A stretch of DNA of 64,000 bases from Amycolatopsis pithecellobii (GCF_009707865.1 NZ_WMBA01000009.1:89608-153607), one strand, 5' to 3'; counted from the first letter of the stretch, positions 1-10,336 are shown. Notes: a model not told the origin generated them from the sequence alone. A program made the numbers and translations.

Positions 1-1
1 C

Positions 2-490
2 AAGACGCAAACCCTTGCCCCAGCGGCGTTTTCCACCCCGGACGGCGGCCCGATCGGGCTGGTCCGCACGGGTGGCGTCCGGTTGACCGCCGCCCCGGCC
101 CCACGCGTGCCCATCAAACTGTCCGAAATGGACGCACAAGTGGACATCGTCGCGCTGTACCCGGGCGCCGGCACCGCCGCGCTCGAGGCCGTGGTCACCG
201 ACGGCGCCACCGGTGTCGTACTGGAAGCCACCGGCGCGGGCAACGCGAACCCGCGCATCTCCGAGGCCGTCGCCCGCCTCACCGCGACCGGTGTCGTGAT
301 CGCCCTCTCCACCCGCGTGCATGCCGGGCCCATCGCCGCCCTCTACGGCAACGGCGGCGGCGCTGATCTCGTCGAAGCCGGCGCCATTCCCGCCGGCCTG
401 CTCCGCCCGTCGCAAGCCCGGATCTTGCTCACCGCGCTCCTGGCGAGCGACCCGGCACACGCCGCCGAAAACTTCGCCCTGCACACCTGA
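2..490 (+). CDS. L-asparaginase, C-terminal part (5' end outside window)
   Basis: The reading frame is open from base 2 and gives 162 residues of the C-terminal half of a bacterial L-asparaginase, which hydrolyses asparagine to aspartate and ammonia. Visible family signatures are the KTQTLAPAAF stretch near the start, the GVVLEATGAGNANP segment, STRVHAGP, and the GLLRPSQARILLTALLA helix close to the C terminus. The catalytic Thr motifs lie upstream of the window, so activity cannot be judged. It ends 64 bases before the next start on the same strand. Confidence 0.85.
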   Translation, partial: KTQTLAPAAFSTPDGGPIGLVRTGGVRLTAAPAPRVPIKLSEMDAQVDIVALYPGAGTAALEAVVTDGATGVVLEATGAGNANPRISEAVARLTATGVVIALSTRVHAGPIAALYGNGGGADLVEAGAIPAGLLRPSQARILLTALLASDPAHAAENFALHT

Positions 491-554
491 TCTCCGCACT
501 GACGCGGCAGGCGCAATACTGTCGTCGGTCTATCGGCACTCCGGAACGGTGATC

Positions 555-1055
555 ATGGGCGTGAACCAGCGGGCACAGATCCGCATGACCGACGACGAGA
601 TCGCGCGGTTCGTGACGCGCAGCCGCACCGCCACGATGGCGACGCTCGGGCCGGACGGCACGCCGCACCTGATCGCGATGTGGTACGCGGTGCTGGACGG
701 GCAGCTCTGGTTCGAGACGAAAGCCAAGTCGCAGAAGGTGATCAATCTTCGCCGGGACGACCGGATCACCGTGCTGATCGAGGACGGCCAGACCTACGAC
801 AAGCTACGCGGCGTGTCGATCGAGGGCCATGGGGTGATCAGCGACGACCCGGACGACATCTGGCGCGTCGGGGTCAACGTGTGGGAGCGCTACAACGGGC
901 CGTACAGCGAAGACGTCAAACCGGCCGTCGAGGCGATGATGAACAAGCGCGTGGTCGTCCGCGTCGAGGAAAAGCGGACCCGCTCGTGGGACCACCGGAA
1001 GCTGGGCCTGCCGGAGGTTCCGATCGCCGGCACGACGGCGGAATTCCTCGGCTGA
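555..1055 (+). CDS. PPOX-class (F420/FMN-binding) oxidoreductase
   Basis: The product has 166 residues and the split-barrel fold signature of the pyridoxamine-phosphate-oxidase-like superfamily. After an N-terminal helix come TATMATLGPDGTPHLIAMW, then LWFETKAKSQKVINLRRDDRITVLIEDG, which form the flavin- or F420-binding strands. Actinobacterial members are mostly F420- or FMN-dependent reductases of unknown substrate. ATG at 555 is taken as the start; an in-frame GTG lies 6 bases upstream. Cofactor and substrate cannot be fixed from the sequence alone. Confidence 0.8.
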   Translation: MGVNQRAQIRMTDDEIARFVTRSRTATMATLGPDGTPHLIAMWYAVLDGQLWFETKAKSQKVINLRRDDRITVLIEDGQTYDKLRGVSIEGHGVISDDPDDIWRVGVNVWERYNGPYSEDVKPAVEAMMNKRVVVRVEEKRTRSWDHRKLGLPEVPIAGTTAEFLG

Positions 1056-1062
1056 GCAAGGC

Positions 1063-1836
1063 TCACACGACGAGCTTGGTGCGCAGCCGTTCGACGTCGT
1101 CCGCGCCGAAGCCGTGCGTTTTGAGCCACGGCAGCACGCCGCCGTGGCGCCGGTCGATCTCGCTCAGGAACGCGTGCATCGTCTCCGGCCGCGGCCGGTG
1201 CACGTCGTCGCTGGTGTGCCGCGCCAGATCCCCGGCGTACGTGGGTGACGCCCGCAGCCGCGCGAGGACACCGGCGATCCGGTCTGCGCTCGTGGCGTAG
1301 TCCTCGATCACGGCGTCCCGTTCCACCCCGACCGCGGTCAGCGAAAGTGCGACCACGACGCCGGTGCGGTCCTTGCCCGCGGCACAGTGCACCAGCGTCG
1401 CGTTCGGCGAACCGGTGATCGCCCGCAGCGCGGCGACCACGTTTTCCGGGCGGTCCTCCAGATAACCCAGGTACAGCGCGCACATCGGGTCGTCCGGGTA
1501 CCGCGCAAGCGCTTTCTCGCGCCGCGTGTACAGCGCGTCCGCCGCCGCGTCCGTCATCTGACCGCGCTCGGGCAGCATCGACAGGTGCAGGTGCCGCACC
1601 CCGCCGACCGACCGCAGCGGCCCCGGCCCTTCCGCCTCGACTTCGTTGGTACTGCGCAGATCCACCACCGTGCGCAGGCCGAGTTCGTCCACGAGCAGCT
1701 TGACGTCGGCGGGCGTCAGGCCCTGCAGGTTGTCCGAACGCAGGAGCCGTCGCTCGCCGATCGTCCGGCCGTCGTCGGTGGGCAGACCGCCCACGTCACG
1801 GGCGTTCGCCGCCCCTTCGAGTTCGAGCCACCGCAT
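1063..1836 (-). CDS. Tyrosine-protein phosphatase, PtpB-like
   Basis: The 257-residue protein carries the P-loop HCAAGKDRTG (catalytic Cys151, Arg157) and the N-terminal ANARDVGGL signature typical of the PtpB family of tyrosine/lipid phosphatases. The Lys in the P-loop is characteristic of triple-specificity PtpB enzymes. VVDLRST near residue 57 is the strand before the general-acid region. No signal peptide is visible. The start is ATG at 1836, with an alternative GTG 6 bases upstream. It lies 11 bases beyond the end of the rhomboid gene on the same strand and is probably cotranscribed with it. Confidence 0.88.
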   Translation of the reverse strand: MRWLELEGAANARDVGGLPTDDGRTIGERRLLRSDNLQGLTPADVKLLVDELGLRTVVDLRSTNEVEAEGPGPLRSVGGVRHLHLSMLPERGQMTDAAADALYTRREKALARYPDDPMCALYLGYLEDRPENVVAALRAITGSPNATLVHCAAGKDRTGVVVALSLTAVGVERDAVIEDYATSADRIAGVLARLRASPTYAGDLARHTSDDVHRPRPETMHAFLSEIDRRHGGVLPWLKTHGFGADDVERLRTKLVV

Positions 1837-1847
1837 GCCCACATCGT

Positions 1848-2579
1848 CTATCGCACGGCGGAACCGGCCAAGCGAGCGTCCGGGCGAACCGGGGTCGGCG
1901 CGGCGGGCCGGCGCAGCCGCAACGTGCCCGCCAGCCCACGCCGCCGCAACCACGGCGACCAGGCCAGCATCCCGATATGCGCGGCGATCGCGTGCCCCGC
2001 GACGGTCACCACCGACAGCAGCGACGCCGGGTCGTCGGTGAGGTAAATCACCACGATGACGAGCTCGATCACGGCCACCGCCGCGAGCCGCAGCCGGGGC
2101 GCCATGATCGGCACCAGCGCACCGGCCGTCGCGAAGAACCCGTAGCTGACCCCGATGTCGAGCCAGTGCGCGTCGCTCAGCGGCAGCCAGCCCTGCCGCA
2201 GCGCCACGAGCACCGGCAGTTCCGTCACGAGCGTGGCGATCACATGCCCGCTGGCGAACACCGCGAACGTCCAGCCCGCGCCGATCCGGCGCTCCAGGGG
2301 AGCGACCGCGAGCGCGAAGATCAGCACGTACACCAGCCAGCCGGAGCCGTCGATCCACAGCGCGCTGCCGATCAGGCTCACCACCGGCCGGTGCCACAGG
2401 TTGTGCGCGTCCGTACTGGCCCAGGCGAGCAGCCGCGCGGACACCGACTCACCGACGGCACGCTGCAGGATTGTCGTCGCCAGCAGCACTATGAGGTACC
2501 AGAAGGTGAACGGCGTCGCCGACGGGCCGGGCAGCAGTCCCGCCGCCCGAGCCGTCCACGACCGACGATCAGGGTGCAC
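1848..2579 (-). CDS. Rhomboid-family intramembrane protein
   Basis: A 243-residue polytopic protein with about six hydrophobic segments and a GTG start. The arrangement is rhomboid-like: a His in a membrane helix (GHVIATLV, about residue 112), a Ser in GVSYGFF (Ser145), and a later His in VAGHAIAAHIG (His196/His201). Classical rhomboid proteases have GxSG; here the motif reads GVSYG, so protease activity is plausible but not certain. It precedes the PtpB-like phosphatase on the same strand. The next gene (2638) is divergent, leaving 58 bases for both promoters. Confidence 0.72.
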   Translation of the reverse strand: MHPDRRSWTARAAGLLPGPSATPFTFWYLIVLLATTILQRAVGESVSARLLAWASTDAHNLWHRPVVSLIGSALWIDGSGWLVYVLIFALAVAPLERRIGAGWTFAVFASGHVIATLVTELPVLVALRQGWLPLSDAHWLDIGVSYGFFATAGALVPIMAPRLRLAAVAVIELVIVVIYLTDDPASLLSVVTVAGHAIAAHIGMLAWSPWLRRRGLAGTLRLRRPAAPTPVRPDARLAGSAVR

Positions 2580-2637
2580 GATCCCAGTCTGCTGGGCTCA
2601 TCCTGATAACGGACTGAGAGTCGGCATAGTGATTGCT

Positions 2638-3654
2638 ATGCGTCTCGCGTTCGGAGCCCGGTTCGATGTCGGTGCGGGTTACGTCAACACACCCAGCATC
2701 GGCGTCCCACCCGCCCAGGTCGCCGACGCCGTCGCAGCCGCGGTGGACGTGTGGCGTCGCGGCGGGGCCGTGCCCGCGGACTTCGACGAACCCATCGCCA
2801 CAGCCCGCGCCGGCTTCGGGGACCTGATCGGTGTGCCCAGGGACCGGGTCGCGATCGGTGCTTCGGTGTCACAGCTGCTGAGCGTCGTCGCGGCCGGATT
2901 GCCCGCGGGCGCGCGCGTGCTCGTCGCCGAGGGCGAGTACACGAGCGTCACCTTCCCGTTCGCGACGGTGCCGGGCGTGACCGTCACCGAGGTGCCACCG
3001 GCGGAGCTGGCGTCCACTGTGGACGGACACGATCTGGTGGCGGTGAGCGTCGTGCAGTCGGCCGACGGCGCACTGGCCGACCTCGGCGCGCTGCGGGCGG
3101 CGAGCGAAGCCGCGAACGTGCCGGTCGTGCTCGACGCGAGTCAGGCGGCGGGATGGCTGCCGCTGCGGCTCGACTGGGCCGACTGGGTGGTCGCCGCCGG
3201 GTACAAATGGCTGCTGTCCCCGCGTGGCTCGGCCTGGCTCGCCGTGCATCCCCGGGTGCTCGAGCGCGGCAGGCCCGTCAGCGCGGGCTGGTACGCGGGC
3301 GAGGATCCGTGGCAGTCGTTGTACGGACTGCCGGTGCGGCTGGCCGCGGGCGCCCGCCGGTACGACTTGTCGCCGGTCTGGCTCGCGCACGTCGGGGCCG
3401 CGGTCGCGTTGCCCTACCTGGCTTCGCTGGACCTCGAAGCGGTCCGGGCGCACTGCGTGCGGCTCGGTGACGCGCTGCTCGACGGGCTGGGCCTGCCCCC
3501 GCGTGGCTCGGCGATCGTGTCCTTCGACGCGGATGTCGCACGGCTGGCGGCCGCCGGGGTGGTCGCGAGTGCCCGTGCGGGCAAGGTGCGCGCCGGTTTT
3601 CACCTCCACAACACGCTCGACGACGTGGCACGGATACTGCGTGCGGTGACCTGA
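2638..3654 (+). CDS. Class V aminotransferase / cysteine desulfurase-like PLP enzyme
   Basis: The 338-residue protein is a fold-type I PLP enzyme: VPVVLDASQAAGW contains the cofactor-contacting Asp, and AAGYKWLLSPRG contains the Schiff-base Lys (about residue 190). YVNTPSIGVPP at the N terminus is the substrate-loop region. Members of this family include kynureninase-like and cysteine-desulfurase-like enzymes; the substrate cannot be assigned. A CATAGT hexamer lies 7 bases before the ATG with no Shine-Dalgarno sequence, which suggests a leaderless message. Confidence 0.82.
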   Translation: MRLAFGARFDVGAGYVNTPSIGVPPAQVADAVAAAVDVWRRGGAVPADFDEPIATARAGFGDLIGVPRDRVAIGASVSQLLSVVAAGLPAGARVLVAEGEYTSVTFPFATVPGVTVTEVPPAELASTVDGHDLVAVSVVQSADGALADLGALRAASEAANVPVVLDASQAAGWLPLRLDWADWVVAAGYKWLLSPRGSAWLAVHPRVLERGRPVSAGWYAGEDPWQSLYGLPVRLAAGARRYDLSPVWLAHVGAAVALPYLASLDLEAVRAHCVRLGDALLDGLGLPPRGSAIVSFDADVARLAAAGVVASARAGKVRAGFHLHNTLDDVARILRAVT

Positions 3655-3702
3655 GCCCGATTCCCGCACCTTCGCCGGGGCGTTCCAGTACGGTGTTCCC
3701 TC

Positions 3703-4320
3703 GTGGTTGCTCCGCAGTATCCGCCGGCGCACGGCGGCACCGCGCCGATGCCGCGGATCCCGGCGGATCCGGTCCGTGGCCGTGCCTGGCTGTTCAGGTC
3801 GCTCGGCCTGGTCGCCGTCGCCGTGGTGGCCGGGCTCGTCTGGTGGCTGGTCCGGCACGAGTCCGCGGCGCCGCTCGCGCAGCCGCCGGCCAAGGAATTC
3901 GCCTTCACCGCGGCCAAAGGGCCGGTCGCCAGCACCGACTGCGCCGCGAAATCCACCGACGACGTGAAGAAGTGGTTCGGCACCCACCCGTGCCTCGGCC
4001 TGTCCCGCGCGCTGTATACGACGAGCGCGTCCGGCGCGAAGGCACTGGTGTCGGTCGTGGCCGTGACCATGCCGACGGCCGGTGACGCGAACCAGCTCAA
4101 GGCACTGGCCGACCGCGACGGCACGGGCAATGTCACCGACCTCGTCCGCGACGGCACGGCGAAGATCTCCGGCGCGCCCAAACTCCTCGACGGGCAGTAC
4201 GCCTCCCGCGTCACCGGCAACCGGGTGACGATCGTGCTGTCCGCGTTCTTCGACGGCCACCAGGACGAGGCCACCCTGACCCGGGTCAGTACCGAAGCCC
4301 TGAACCTGGCGCCGAACTAG
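3703..4320 (+). CDS. Membrane-anchored hypothetical protein
   Basis: The 205-residue protein starts with a cytoplasmic Pro/Gly-rich stretch, followed by one transmembrane segment (about residues 33-50, SLGLVAVAVVAGLVWWLV), and then an extracytoplasmic domain with a Cys pair (DCAAK and HPCLG). I recognise no family. TACGGT lies 8 bases before the GTG start, again suggesting a leaderless transcript. It is convergent with the DUF4439 gene, the two stop codons overlapping by four bases. Probably an exported, anchored envelope protein. Confidence 0.7.
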   Translation: MVAPQYPPAHGGTAPMPRIPADPVRGRAWLFRSLGLVAVAVVAGLVWWLVRHESAAPLAQPPAKEFAFTAAKGPVASTDCAAKSTDDVKKWFGTHPCLGLSRALYTTSASGAKALVSVVAVTMPTAGDANQLKALADRDGTGNVTDLVRDGTAKISGAPKLLDGQYASRVTGNRVTIVLSAFFDGHQDEATLTRVSTEALNLAPN

Positions 4321-5258
4321 CCGGCAGGCACCCCGATCAACGCCACGGCGGCGGGGGATTCGCCCGCCGCCTGGCGCCATCGGGTGCCGCGCCGTGCCGA
4401 ACCCAGCAGCGCCGTGAGCGCGACCGCCCGCAGCGCGGTGTCGTCGGTGCGCGCCAGCACACCGGCCCACGCCACCGCCGTGTCGGACTCCGCGGTCGCC
4501 ACCACGCTCTTCGCCGACGTCGCGTCCGTGACCGGTTTCGGTGTCACATAAGCGGGTTGGGGCCCGTTGGGGGTGGCACCGGCGGCGTCGAGCATCCGCA
4601 CGCACGCGTCGCGGCGGTCGTGATGCTCGTTCGCGCCGTCCGCGACACCCGGGCCGTAGTTGGCCGGCAGGAACGCGCTGACCAGCCCGTACACCCAGAC
4701 CGCGGCGTGCTCGGCGTCCAGTGCCTGCTGCAGCGGGCCGATCGCTTCTTCCGGCACGGACCCCACGGGCGTGACGGCCCCCGGGTCGGCGCCAGGGCCG
4801 AGCCGGTCGTCCAGCTGCTGCAGGCCCGCGCATCCGGCCGCGACCGCGGCCACCAGACCGGCGCGGTAACCGTCCGAACCGGGCACCAGGCGCTCGGCCT
4901 GTTCACGCGCTGTCGCCAGCCGCTGCTTGAGTGCCGAGAGCCCGCCGCCGTCCGGAGTGATCACCGGTGCGGTGGCGCTCGGCCGGTTGAGCCGGTCCAC
5001 CTCCGCCTGTAGCACCCGCGCGTGCTCCCCGCGCGCCGTCGCGACCTGCCGGGCCAGTGCCGCTTCCGCGGACGATCCGGTGGCCAGCGCGTTCGCCGCC
5101 GCGGCGTCCGCCGCCGCGGCGTCCGCCGCCGCCTGCCCGGCCAGCGGCGCGAGGGGGTCCGGCTCGTCGGAATAGCCGGTTCTGCACGCGGCGAGCGGTA
5201 CGGCCATGGCCGCCAGCGCGCTCAGCCGCAGGACGTCGCGACGGGTACGGGGGCTCAC
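4317..5258 (-). CDS. Ferritin-like DUF4439 lipoprotein
   Basis: This is a 313-residue protein. The N terminus has an arginine-rich n-region, a hydrophobic core and a lipobox (AVPLAAC), so it should be a secreted lipoprotein. A long Ala-rich helical region follows. The C-terminal half (from about PEEAIGPLQQALDAEHAAVWVYG) matches the ferritin-like DUF4439 helical bundle, with EHAAVW and EHHDRRD carrying potential metal ligands. GTG at 5258 has AGGA 9 bases upstream and is preferred to the ATG at 5279. Function is unknown. Confidence 0.75.
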   Translation of the reverse strand: MSPRTRRDVLRLSALAAMAVPLAACRTGYSDEPDPLAPLAGQAAADAAAADAAAANALATGSSAEAALARQVATARGEHARVLQAEVDRLNRPSATAPVITPDGGGLSALKQRLATAREQAERLVPGSDGYRAGLVAAVAAGCAGLQQLDDRLGPGADPGAVTPVGSVPEEAIGPLQQALDAEHAAVWVYGLVSAFLPANYGPGVADGANEHHDRRDACVRMLDAAGATPNGPQPAYVTPKPVTDATSAKSVVATAESDTAVAWAGVLARTDDTALRAVALTALLGSARRGTRWRQAAGESPAAVALIGVPAG

Positions 5259-5366
5259 GTCGCGCCATCCTGCCAGCACCGCCCCCGACCACGGGCGGTG
5301 ACCGGGCCCTACAAGTTAAGCTGGTCGCTCATCGACAACAGATTCAACAGGAGAGAGAGCGCCAAG

Positions 5367-5903
5367 GTGCCAGGAGAACTCGCCGGCAAACTCGAGCCCA
5401 TCGTGGCCGAGGCGGTGGCCGGTGCTGGTTTCGACCTCGACGCGCTCGAAATCCAGCAGGCGGGGCGGCGCAAGCTGGTGAAGGTCGTGGTGGACGCCGA
5501 CGACGGCGTCGGACTCGACGAGGTGGCCGAGTGCAGCCGCACGGTGTCGGCAGTGTTGGATTCCCATGATCACCTGATCGCGGGCGCCTACACGCTCGAA
5601 GTGACCTCGCCGGGTGTGGACCGACCGCTCACCAGGCAACGGCACTGGCGACGCGCGAAGTTCCGGCTGGTGAAGATCACTCCGCACGAGGGCTCCGCGG
5701 TCGTCGGCCGGGTCGGGTACGCCGGGCCCGAGGCGGCGCGGGTGCTCGTCGACGGGCGGATCCGCGACGTGGCCTACCGCGACGTGGCCAAGGCGGTCAT
5801 CGAAATCGAGTTCAAGCAACCGCCGACGGAGGACCTGAAACTGCTGGAACAAGACGCCGCGGAGCAGACCGGGGCCGCCGGGACGGAGGAGGAGCCGAAG
5901 TGA
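5367..5903 (+). CDS. rimP: Ribosome maturation factor RimP
   Basis: The 178-residue protein matches RimP, which binds the 30S subunit during late assembly. The N-terminal alpha/beta domain has [20 protein letters not shown], and the mid region has [17 protein letters not shown], the family hallmark. GTG at 5367 follows a purine-rich tract (5349-5360). Its TGA stop overlaps the nusA GTG as GTGA, the standard rimP-nusA coupling. A C-terminal acidic tail (GTEEEPK) is typical of actinobacteria. It is the first gene of the translation-factor operon. Confidence 0.93.
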   Translation: MPGELAGKLEPIVAEAVAGAGFDLDALEIQQAGRRKLVKVVVDADDGVGLDEVAECSRTVSAVLDSHDHLIAGAYTLEVTSPGVDRPLTRQRHWRRAKFRLVKITPHEGSAVVGRVGYAGPEAARVLVDGRIRDVAYRDVAKAVIEIEFKQPPTEDLKLLEQDAAEQTGAAGTEEEPK

Positions 5904-6922
5904 ACGTGGACATCGCCGCGCTGCGCGCGATCGAGCGGGACAAGGACATCCCCTTCGACACCGTCATCGAAGCCATCGAGACCGCGCTGCTGACCGCGTA
6001 CAAGCACACCGAAGGGCATCAGCCGCATGCCCGCATCGATATCGACCGCAAGACCGGGTACGTGCGCGTCCTCGCGCATACAGTGAGTGAGGGCGGTGAC
6101 ATCGAGGAAGAGTGGGACGACACGCCTGAGGGTTTCGGCCGGATCGCCGCCACCACCGCCCGCCAGGTCATCCTGCAGCGTTTGCGCGACGCCGAGCACG
6201 AGAAGACCTACGGCGAGTTCTCCGCGAAGGAGGGCGAGATCGTCGCGGGGGTCATCCAGCGCGACGCTCGTGCCAACGCCCGCGGCATGGTGATCGTCCA
6301 GGTCGGGGACATCGAGGGCGTGCTGCCGCAAGCCGAGCAGGTGCCCGGTGAGTCGTATCAGCACGGCAGCCGGATCAAGGCCTATGTGGTGACCGTGTCG
6401 CGCGGCAGCCGGGGCCCGCAGATCACGTTGTCGCGCACACACCCCAACCTCGTGCGCAGGCTGTTCGCGCTCGAGGTGCCCGAAATCGCCGACGGCACAG
6501 TGGAAATCGCCGCCGTCGCGCGTGAGGCGGGGCATCGGTCCAAGATCGCCGTCCGCTCGACGGTGCCCGGCGTCAACGCCAAGGGCGCGTGCATCGGGCC
6601 GGTCGGCGCGCGCGTGCGCAACGTGATGAGCGAGCTGGCCGGGGAGAAGATTGACATCATCGACTACTCCGAGGATCCGGCCCGCTTCGTAGGGAATGCA
6701 TTGTCACCGGCGAAGGTTGTATCGGTGACCGTGGTGGACGAGCGTGCGAAGACGGCCCGAGTCGTGGTGCCCGATTTCCAGCTGTCACTCGCGATCGGCA
6801 AGGAAGGGCAGAACGCCCGCCTCGCCGCGCGGCTGACCGGCTGGCGAATCGACATCCGCAGCGACGCGGCCGGCGAGTCCGACCCGTCACCACGGCCTGC
6901 GACAACCGGTTCGGCTGAGTGA
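5900..6922 (+). CDS. nusA: Transcription termination/antitermination factor NusA
   Basis: A 340-residue protein with the NusA N-terminal RNA-polymerase-binding domain ([18 protein letters not shown]), an S1 domain ([19 protein letters not shown]), and KH1/KH2 domains ([21 protein letters not shown] and [18 protein letters not shown]). The C-terminal acidic repeats of proteobacterial NusA are absent, as in other actinobacteria. It modulates pausing, termination and rRNA antitermination. It overlaps rimP by 4 bases and sits just ahead of ylxR. Confidence 0.95.
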   Translation: MNVDIAALRAIERDKDIPFDTVIEAIETALLTAYKHTEGHQPHARIDIDRKTGYVRVLAHTVSEGGDIEEEWDDTPEGFGRIAATTARQVILQRLRDAEHEKTYGEFSAKEGEIVAGVIQRDARANARGMVIVQVGDIEGVLPQAEQVPGESYQHGSRIKAYVVTVSRGSRGPQITLSRTHPNLVRRLFALEVPEIADGTVEIAAVAREAGHRSKIAVRSTVPGVNAKGACIGPVGARVRNVMSELAGEKIDIIDYSEDPARFVGNALSPAKVVSVTVVDERAKTARVVVPDFQLSLAIGKEGQNARLAARLTGWRIDIRSDAAGESDPSPRPATTGSAE

Positions 6923-6945
6923 CAGGCCAGGAGCTAGACTCGACC

Positions 6946-7314
6946 ATGGTTGCTGGCCCGGATTCGGGTAACGCGCGCAAAGAACACCGGGAGGCACCGG
7001 TCCGCATGTGCGTGGGATGCCGGAAACGGGCCTCGGCCGGTGCGTTGCTCCGAGTTGTCGTGCGGGACAGGCAGGTGGTCGTCGACGAACGTCGGCGGCT
7101 TCCGGGCCGGGGTGCCTGGTTGCATCCCGAACCGGCTTGCCTGGCCAAGGCCGAGCGGCGCCGGGCGTTTCCCAGAGCGTTACGAAGCTCTGGAACACTC
7201 GACGTGACGGCCGTGCGGCGGTATCTCGGGCGCACGCCGGAGGAATGGGCAGGGGATGTTCCCCCGCCCGGACGAACGAAGGAAGCAGGTCGACCCGTCA
7301 TGAGTCAGCCGTGA
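6946..7314 (+). CDS. ylxR: YlxR-family RNA-binding protein
   Basis: The 122-residue product contains the DUF448/YlxR core: PVRMCVGCRKRA, LLRVVVRD and GRGAWLHPEPACLAKAERR. YlxR proteins lie between nusA and infB in Gram-positive bacteria and bind RNA or regulate RNase P. AGGAG at 6929-6933 precedes ATG at 6946; a GTG at 6919 that overlaps the nusA stop is the alternative start. The C-terminal tail (RTPEEWAG onward) is actinobacterial and not conserved. Confidence 0.88.
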   Translation: MVAGPDSGNARKEHREAPVRMCVGCRKRASAGALLRVVVRDRQVVVDERRRLPGRGAWLHPEPACLAKAERRRAFPRALRSSGTLDVTAVRRYLGRTPEEWAGDVPPPGRTKEAGRPVMSQP

Positions 7315-7396
7315 AGCTGAAGCCATGAACGCGCGACGATAGGACGAGGTCAGCGGGTCCCTTACCGCCGGCTGGCCTCACCAGTTGAGGAGAGCA

Positions 7397-10336
7397 GTGG
7401 CAGGCAAGGCCCGCGTGCACGAGCTCGCGAAAGAGCTCGGTGTCACCAGTAAGGAAGTTCTCGCCAAGCTCAAGGAGCAGGGCGAGTTCGTCAAATCCGC
7501 GTCTTCCACCGTCGAGGCACCCGTTGCCCGGCGGTTGCGGGACGCGTTCACCGCCGGAGGCAAATCCGGTGGGAAGGGCGGGGGCCGTAAACCGGTTCCC
7601 GGTCCCTCGAACGGCAACGGCGGCGCGCCCGCGCCGTCCCGTATCCCGGACAACCGGCAGGACCGGCCGCGCCCGAACGCGGTGCCTGGTCCTCGTCCCG
7701 GCCCGCGGCCCGCTCCCGCGCCGCAGCAGGACAAACCGCGCCCGCAGCCGCAAGAGCAGCAGCAGCCGGAGGTCCCGGCCGCCAAGGCGGAGCCGCAGTC
7801 GAAGCCGCAGGGTCCGCGGCCCAGCCCGGCACCATCGTCCGGTGGTTCGGTCGTACCCCCCAAGCCACAGGGCCCCAAGCCCGGTGGCCCCAAGCCCGGT
7901 CCGCGCACCCCGCGGGTCGGCAACAACCCGTTCGGCGTCGGCTCCGGTGCTCCCGCGCCGCGGCCCGCCGCGCCGCGTCCCGGTGGTGGTCCTGGCAGTG
8001 ACCGTGGTCCGCGTCCCGGTGACCGGCCCGGTGGCGAGCGTTCCGGTGGCGACAGGCCCGCGTCGGCGCCGCGTCCCGGCGGCGGCAATCGGCCGAACCC
8101 CGGCAACATGCCGCCGCGGCCGAACCCGGGCATGATGCCCGGCCGCACGCAGCGTCCGTCCGGTCCCGGTGGTGGCCGGGGTGGTCCTGGCGGCGGTCGT
8201 GGCGGTGCCGGAGCCGGTCGTGGTGGACCCGGTGGCGCCGGTCGTGGCGGTCCCGGTGGTGGCGGCGGCGGTGGTTACCGCGGCGGCGGTCCCGGTGGTG
8301 GCGGTGGCGGTGGCTTCCGGGGTGGTCCCGGTGGCGGCGCGCCCGCCGGCGGCGGTGGTTTCCGTGGCGGTGGCGGCGGCGGTGGTCCGCGTGGCGGCGG
8401 TGGCCGCGGCGGCGCGGCGGGTGCCTTCGGCCGTCCCGGTGGTCCCTCGCGCAAGGGCCGCAAGTCGAAGCGGCAGAAGCGCCAGGAGTACATGGACAAC
8501 ATGCAGGCGCCCAGCGTCGGCGGCGTGCGGTTGCCCAAGGGCAGCGGCGAGACGATCCGCCTGCCGCGTGGTGCCTCGCTGACCGATTTCGCGGAGAAGA
8601 TCGACGCGAACCCGGCTTCGCTGGTGCAGGTGCTGTTCCACCTCGGTGAGATGGTGACGGCCACGCAGTCGGTGTCCGACGAGGTCCTCGAGCTGCTCGG
8701 CTCGGAAATGAACTACGACGTGCAGGTGGTCTCCCCCGAGGAGGAGGACCGCGAGCTGCTCGGCACCTTCGACATCACCTACGGCGAGGACGCCGGTGAC
8801 GAGGAGGACCTGCAGGTCCGGCCGCCGGTCGTGACCGTCATGGGTCACGTCGACCACGGTAAGACCCGCCTGCTGGACACCATCCGGAAGACGAAGGTGC
8901 GCGAGGGTGAGGCCGGCGGCATCACCCAGCACATCGGCGCCTACCAGGTGGCGACCGAGCTGGAAGGCAACGAGCGCCTGATCACGTTCATCGACACCCC
9001 GGGTCACGAGTCGTTCACCGCTATGCGTGCGCGTGGTGCGAGCTCCTCGGACATCGCGGTGCTCGTGGTCGCCGCCGACGACGGCGTCATGCCGCAGACG
9101 GTGGAGGCGATCAACCACGCCCAGGCGGCCAAGGCGCCGATCGTGGTCGCGGTGAACAAGATCGACAAGGAAGGCGCGAACCCGCAGAAGATCCGCCAGC
9201 AGCTCACCGAGTACGGGCTCGTGGCCGAGGAGTACGGCGGCGACACCATGTTCGTCGACATCTCCGCCCGCGAGAACATCAACATCGAAGGGCTGCTGGA
9301 GGCGATCCTGCTGACCGCGGACGCGGCGCTGGATCTGCGGGCCAACCCCGACATGGAGGCGCAGGGCGTCGCGATCGAGGCGCACCTGGACCGTGGCCGC
9401 GGTCCCGTGGCCACCGTGCTGGTGCAGCGCGGCACGCTGCGGGTCGGCGACTCGGTCGTCGCCGGGGACGCCTACGGGCGCGTCCGGCGGATGGTCGACG
9501 AGTACAACGAGGACGTCACCGAGGCGCTGCCCTCGCGTCCGGTGCAGGTCATCGGGTTCACCTCGGTGCCAGGCGCCGGTGACACGTTCCTGGTCGTGGA
9601 GGAGGACCGCGTCGCCCGCCAGATCGCCGAGCGGCGGCAGGCCCGGATCCGCAACGCCCAGAACGCGGCGCGGCGCAAGAGGGTCAGCCTGGAGGACCTG
9701 GACTCCGCGTTGAAGGAGACCTCGACCCTCAACCTGATCATCAAGGGTGACAACTCGGGTACCGTCGAGGCGCTCGAGGCGGCGCTACTGCAGCTGGACG
9801 TCGGTGACGAGGTCGAGCTGAACGTGGTGCACCGCGGCGTCGGTGGGGTGACCGAGTCGGACATCGACCTGGCCACCGCGTCCGACGCGATCGTGCTCGG
9901 GTTCAACGTGCGGGCCCAGGGCAAGGCGACCGAGCGGGCCAACCGTGAGGGCGTCGACGTCCGGTACTACACGGTGATCTACCAGGCGATCGAGGAGATC
10001 GAGCAGGCACTCAAGGGCATGCTCAAGCCGGAGTTCGAGGAGGTCGAACTCGGCAAGGCGGAGGTCCGCGAGGTCTTCAAGTCCTCGAAGTTCGGCACCA
10101 TCGCCGGTTGCCTTGTCACCTCCGGTGAGATCCGGCGCAACGCCAAGGCCCGCCTCCTGCGTGACGACGTGGTCGTCGCGCAGAACCTGCCGGTCAGCTC
10201 GCTGCGGCGGTTCAAGGACGACGTGGTCGAGGTCCGCGACGGCTACGAATGTGGTCTGACTTTGGGGTCCTACAGCGACATCAAGGTCGGCGACGTGGTC
10301 GAGACCTACGAGCAGCGCGAAAAGCCGCGCGCGTAA
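7397..10336 (+). CDS. infB: Translation initiation factor IF-2
   Basis: The 979-residue protein delivers fMet-tRNA to the 30S subunit. It has an N-terminal IF2N domain ([19 protein letters not shown]), a long Pro- then Gly-rich linker, a second IF2N domain ([14 protein letters not shown]), and the GTPase core with GHVDHGKT (about residues 483-490), DTPGHESF and NKID. EF-Tu-like domain II and the C-terminal domains follow. GTG at 7397 has GAGGAG 4 bases upstream. The linker (about residues 255-345) is an extreme Gly-rich tract with RGG/RGGP repeats. Confidence 0.97.
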   Translation: MAGKARVHELAKELGVTSKEVLAKLKEQGEFVKSASSTVEAPVARRLRDAFTAGGKSGGKGGGRKPVPGPSNGNGGAPAPSRIPDNRQDRPRPNAVPGPRPGPRPAPAPQQDKPRPQPQEQQQPEVPAAKAEPQSKPQGPRPSPAPSSGGSVVPPKPQGPKPGGPKPGPRTPRVGNNPFGVGSGAPAPRPAAPRPGGGPGSDRGPRPGDRPGGERSGGDRPASAPRPGGGNRPNPGNMPPRPNPGMMPGRTQRPSGPGGGRGGPGGGRGGAGAGRGGPGGAGRGGPGGGGGGGYRGGGPGGGGGGGFRGGPGGGAPAGGGGFRGGGGGGGPRGGGGRGGAAGAFGRPGGPSRKGRKSKRQKRQEYMDNMQAPSVGGVRLPKGSGETIRLPRGASLTDFAEKIDANPASLVQVLFHLGEMVTATQSVSDEVLELLGSEMNYDVQVVSPEEEDRELLGTFDITYGEDAGDEEDLQVRPPVVTVMGHVDHGKTRLLDTIRKTKVREGEAGGITQHIGAYQVATELEGNERLITFIDTPGHESFTAMRARGASSSDIAVLVVAADDGVMPQTVEAINHAQAAKAPIVVAVNKIDKEGANPQKIRQQLTEYGLVAEEYGGDTMFVDISARENINIEGLLEAILLTADAALDLRANPDMEAQGVAIEAHLDRGRGPVATVLVQRGTLRVGDSVVAGDAYGRVRRMVDEYNEDVTEALPSRPVQVIGFTSVPGAGDTFLVVEEDRVARQIAERRQARIRNAQNAARRKRVSLEDLDSALKETSTLNLIIKGDNSGTVEALEAALLQLDVGDEVELNVVHRGVGGVTESDIDLATASDAIVLGFNVRAQGKATERANREGVDVRYYTVIYQAIEEIEQALKGMLKPEFEEVELGKAEVREVFKSSKFGTIAGCLVTSGEIRRNAKARLLRDDVVVAQNLPVSSLRRFKDDVVEVRDGYECGLTLGSYSDIKVGDVVETYEQREKPRA

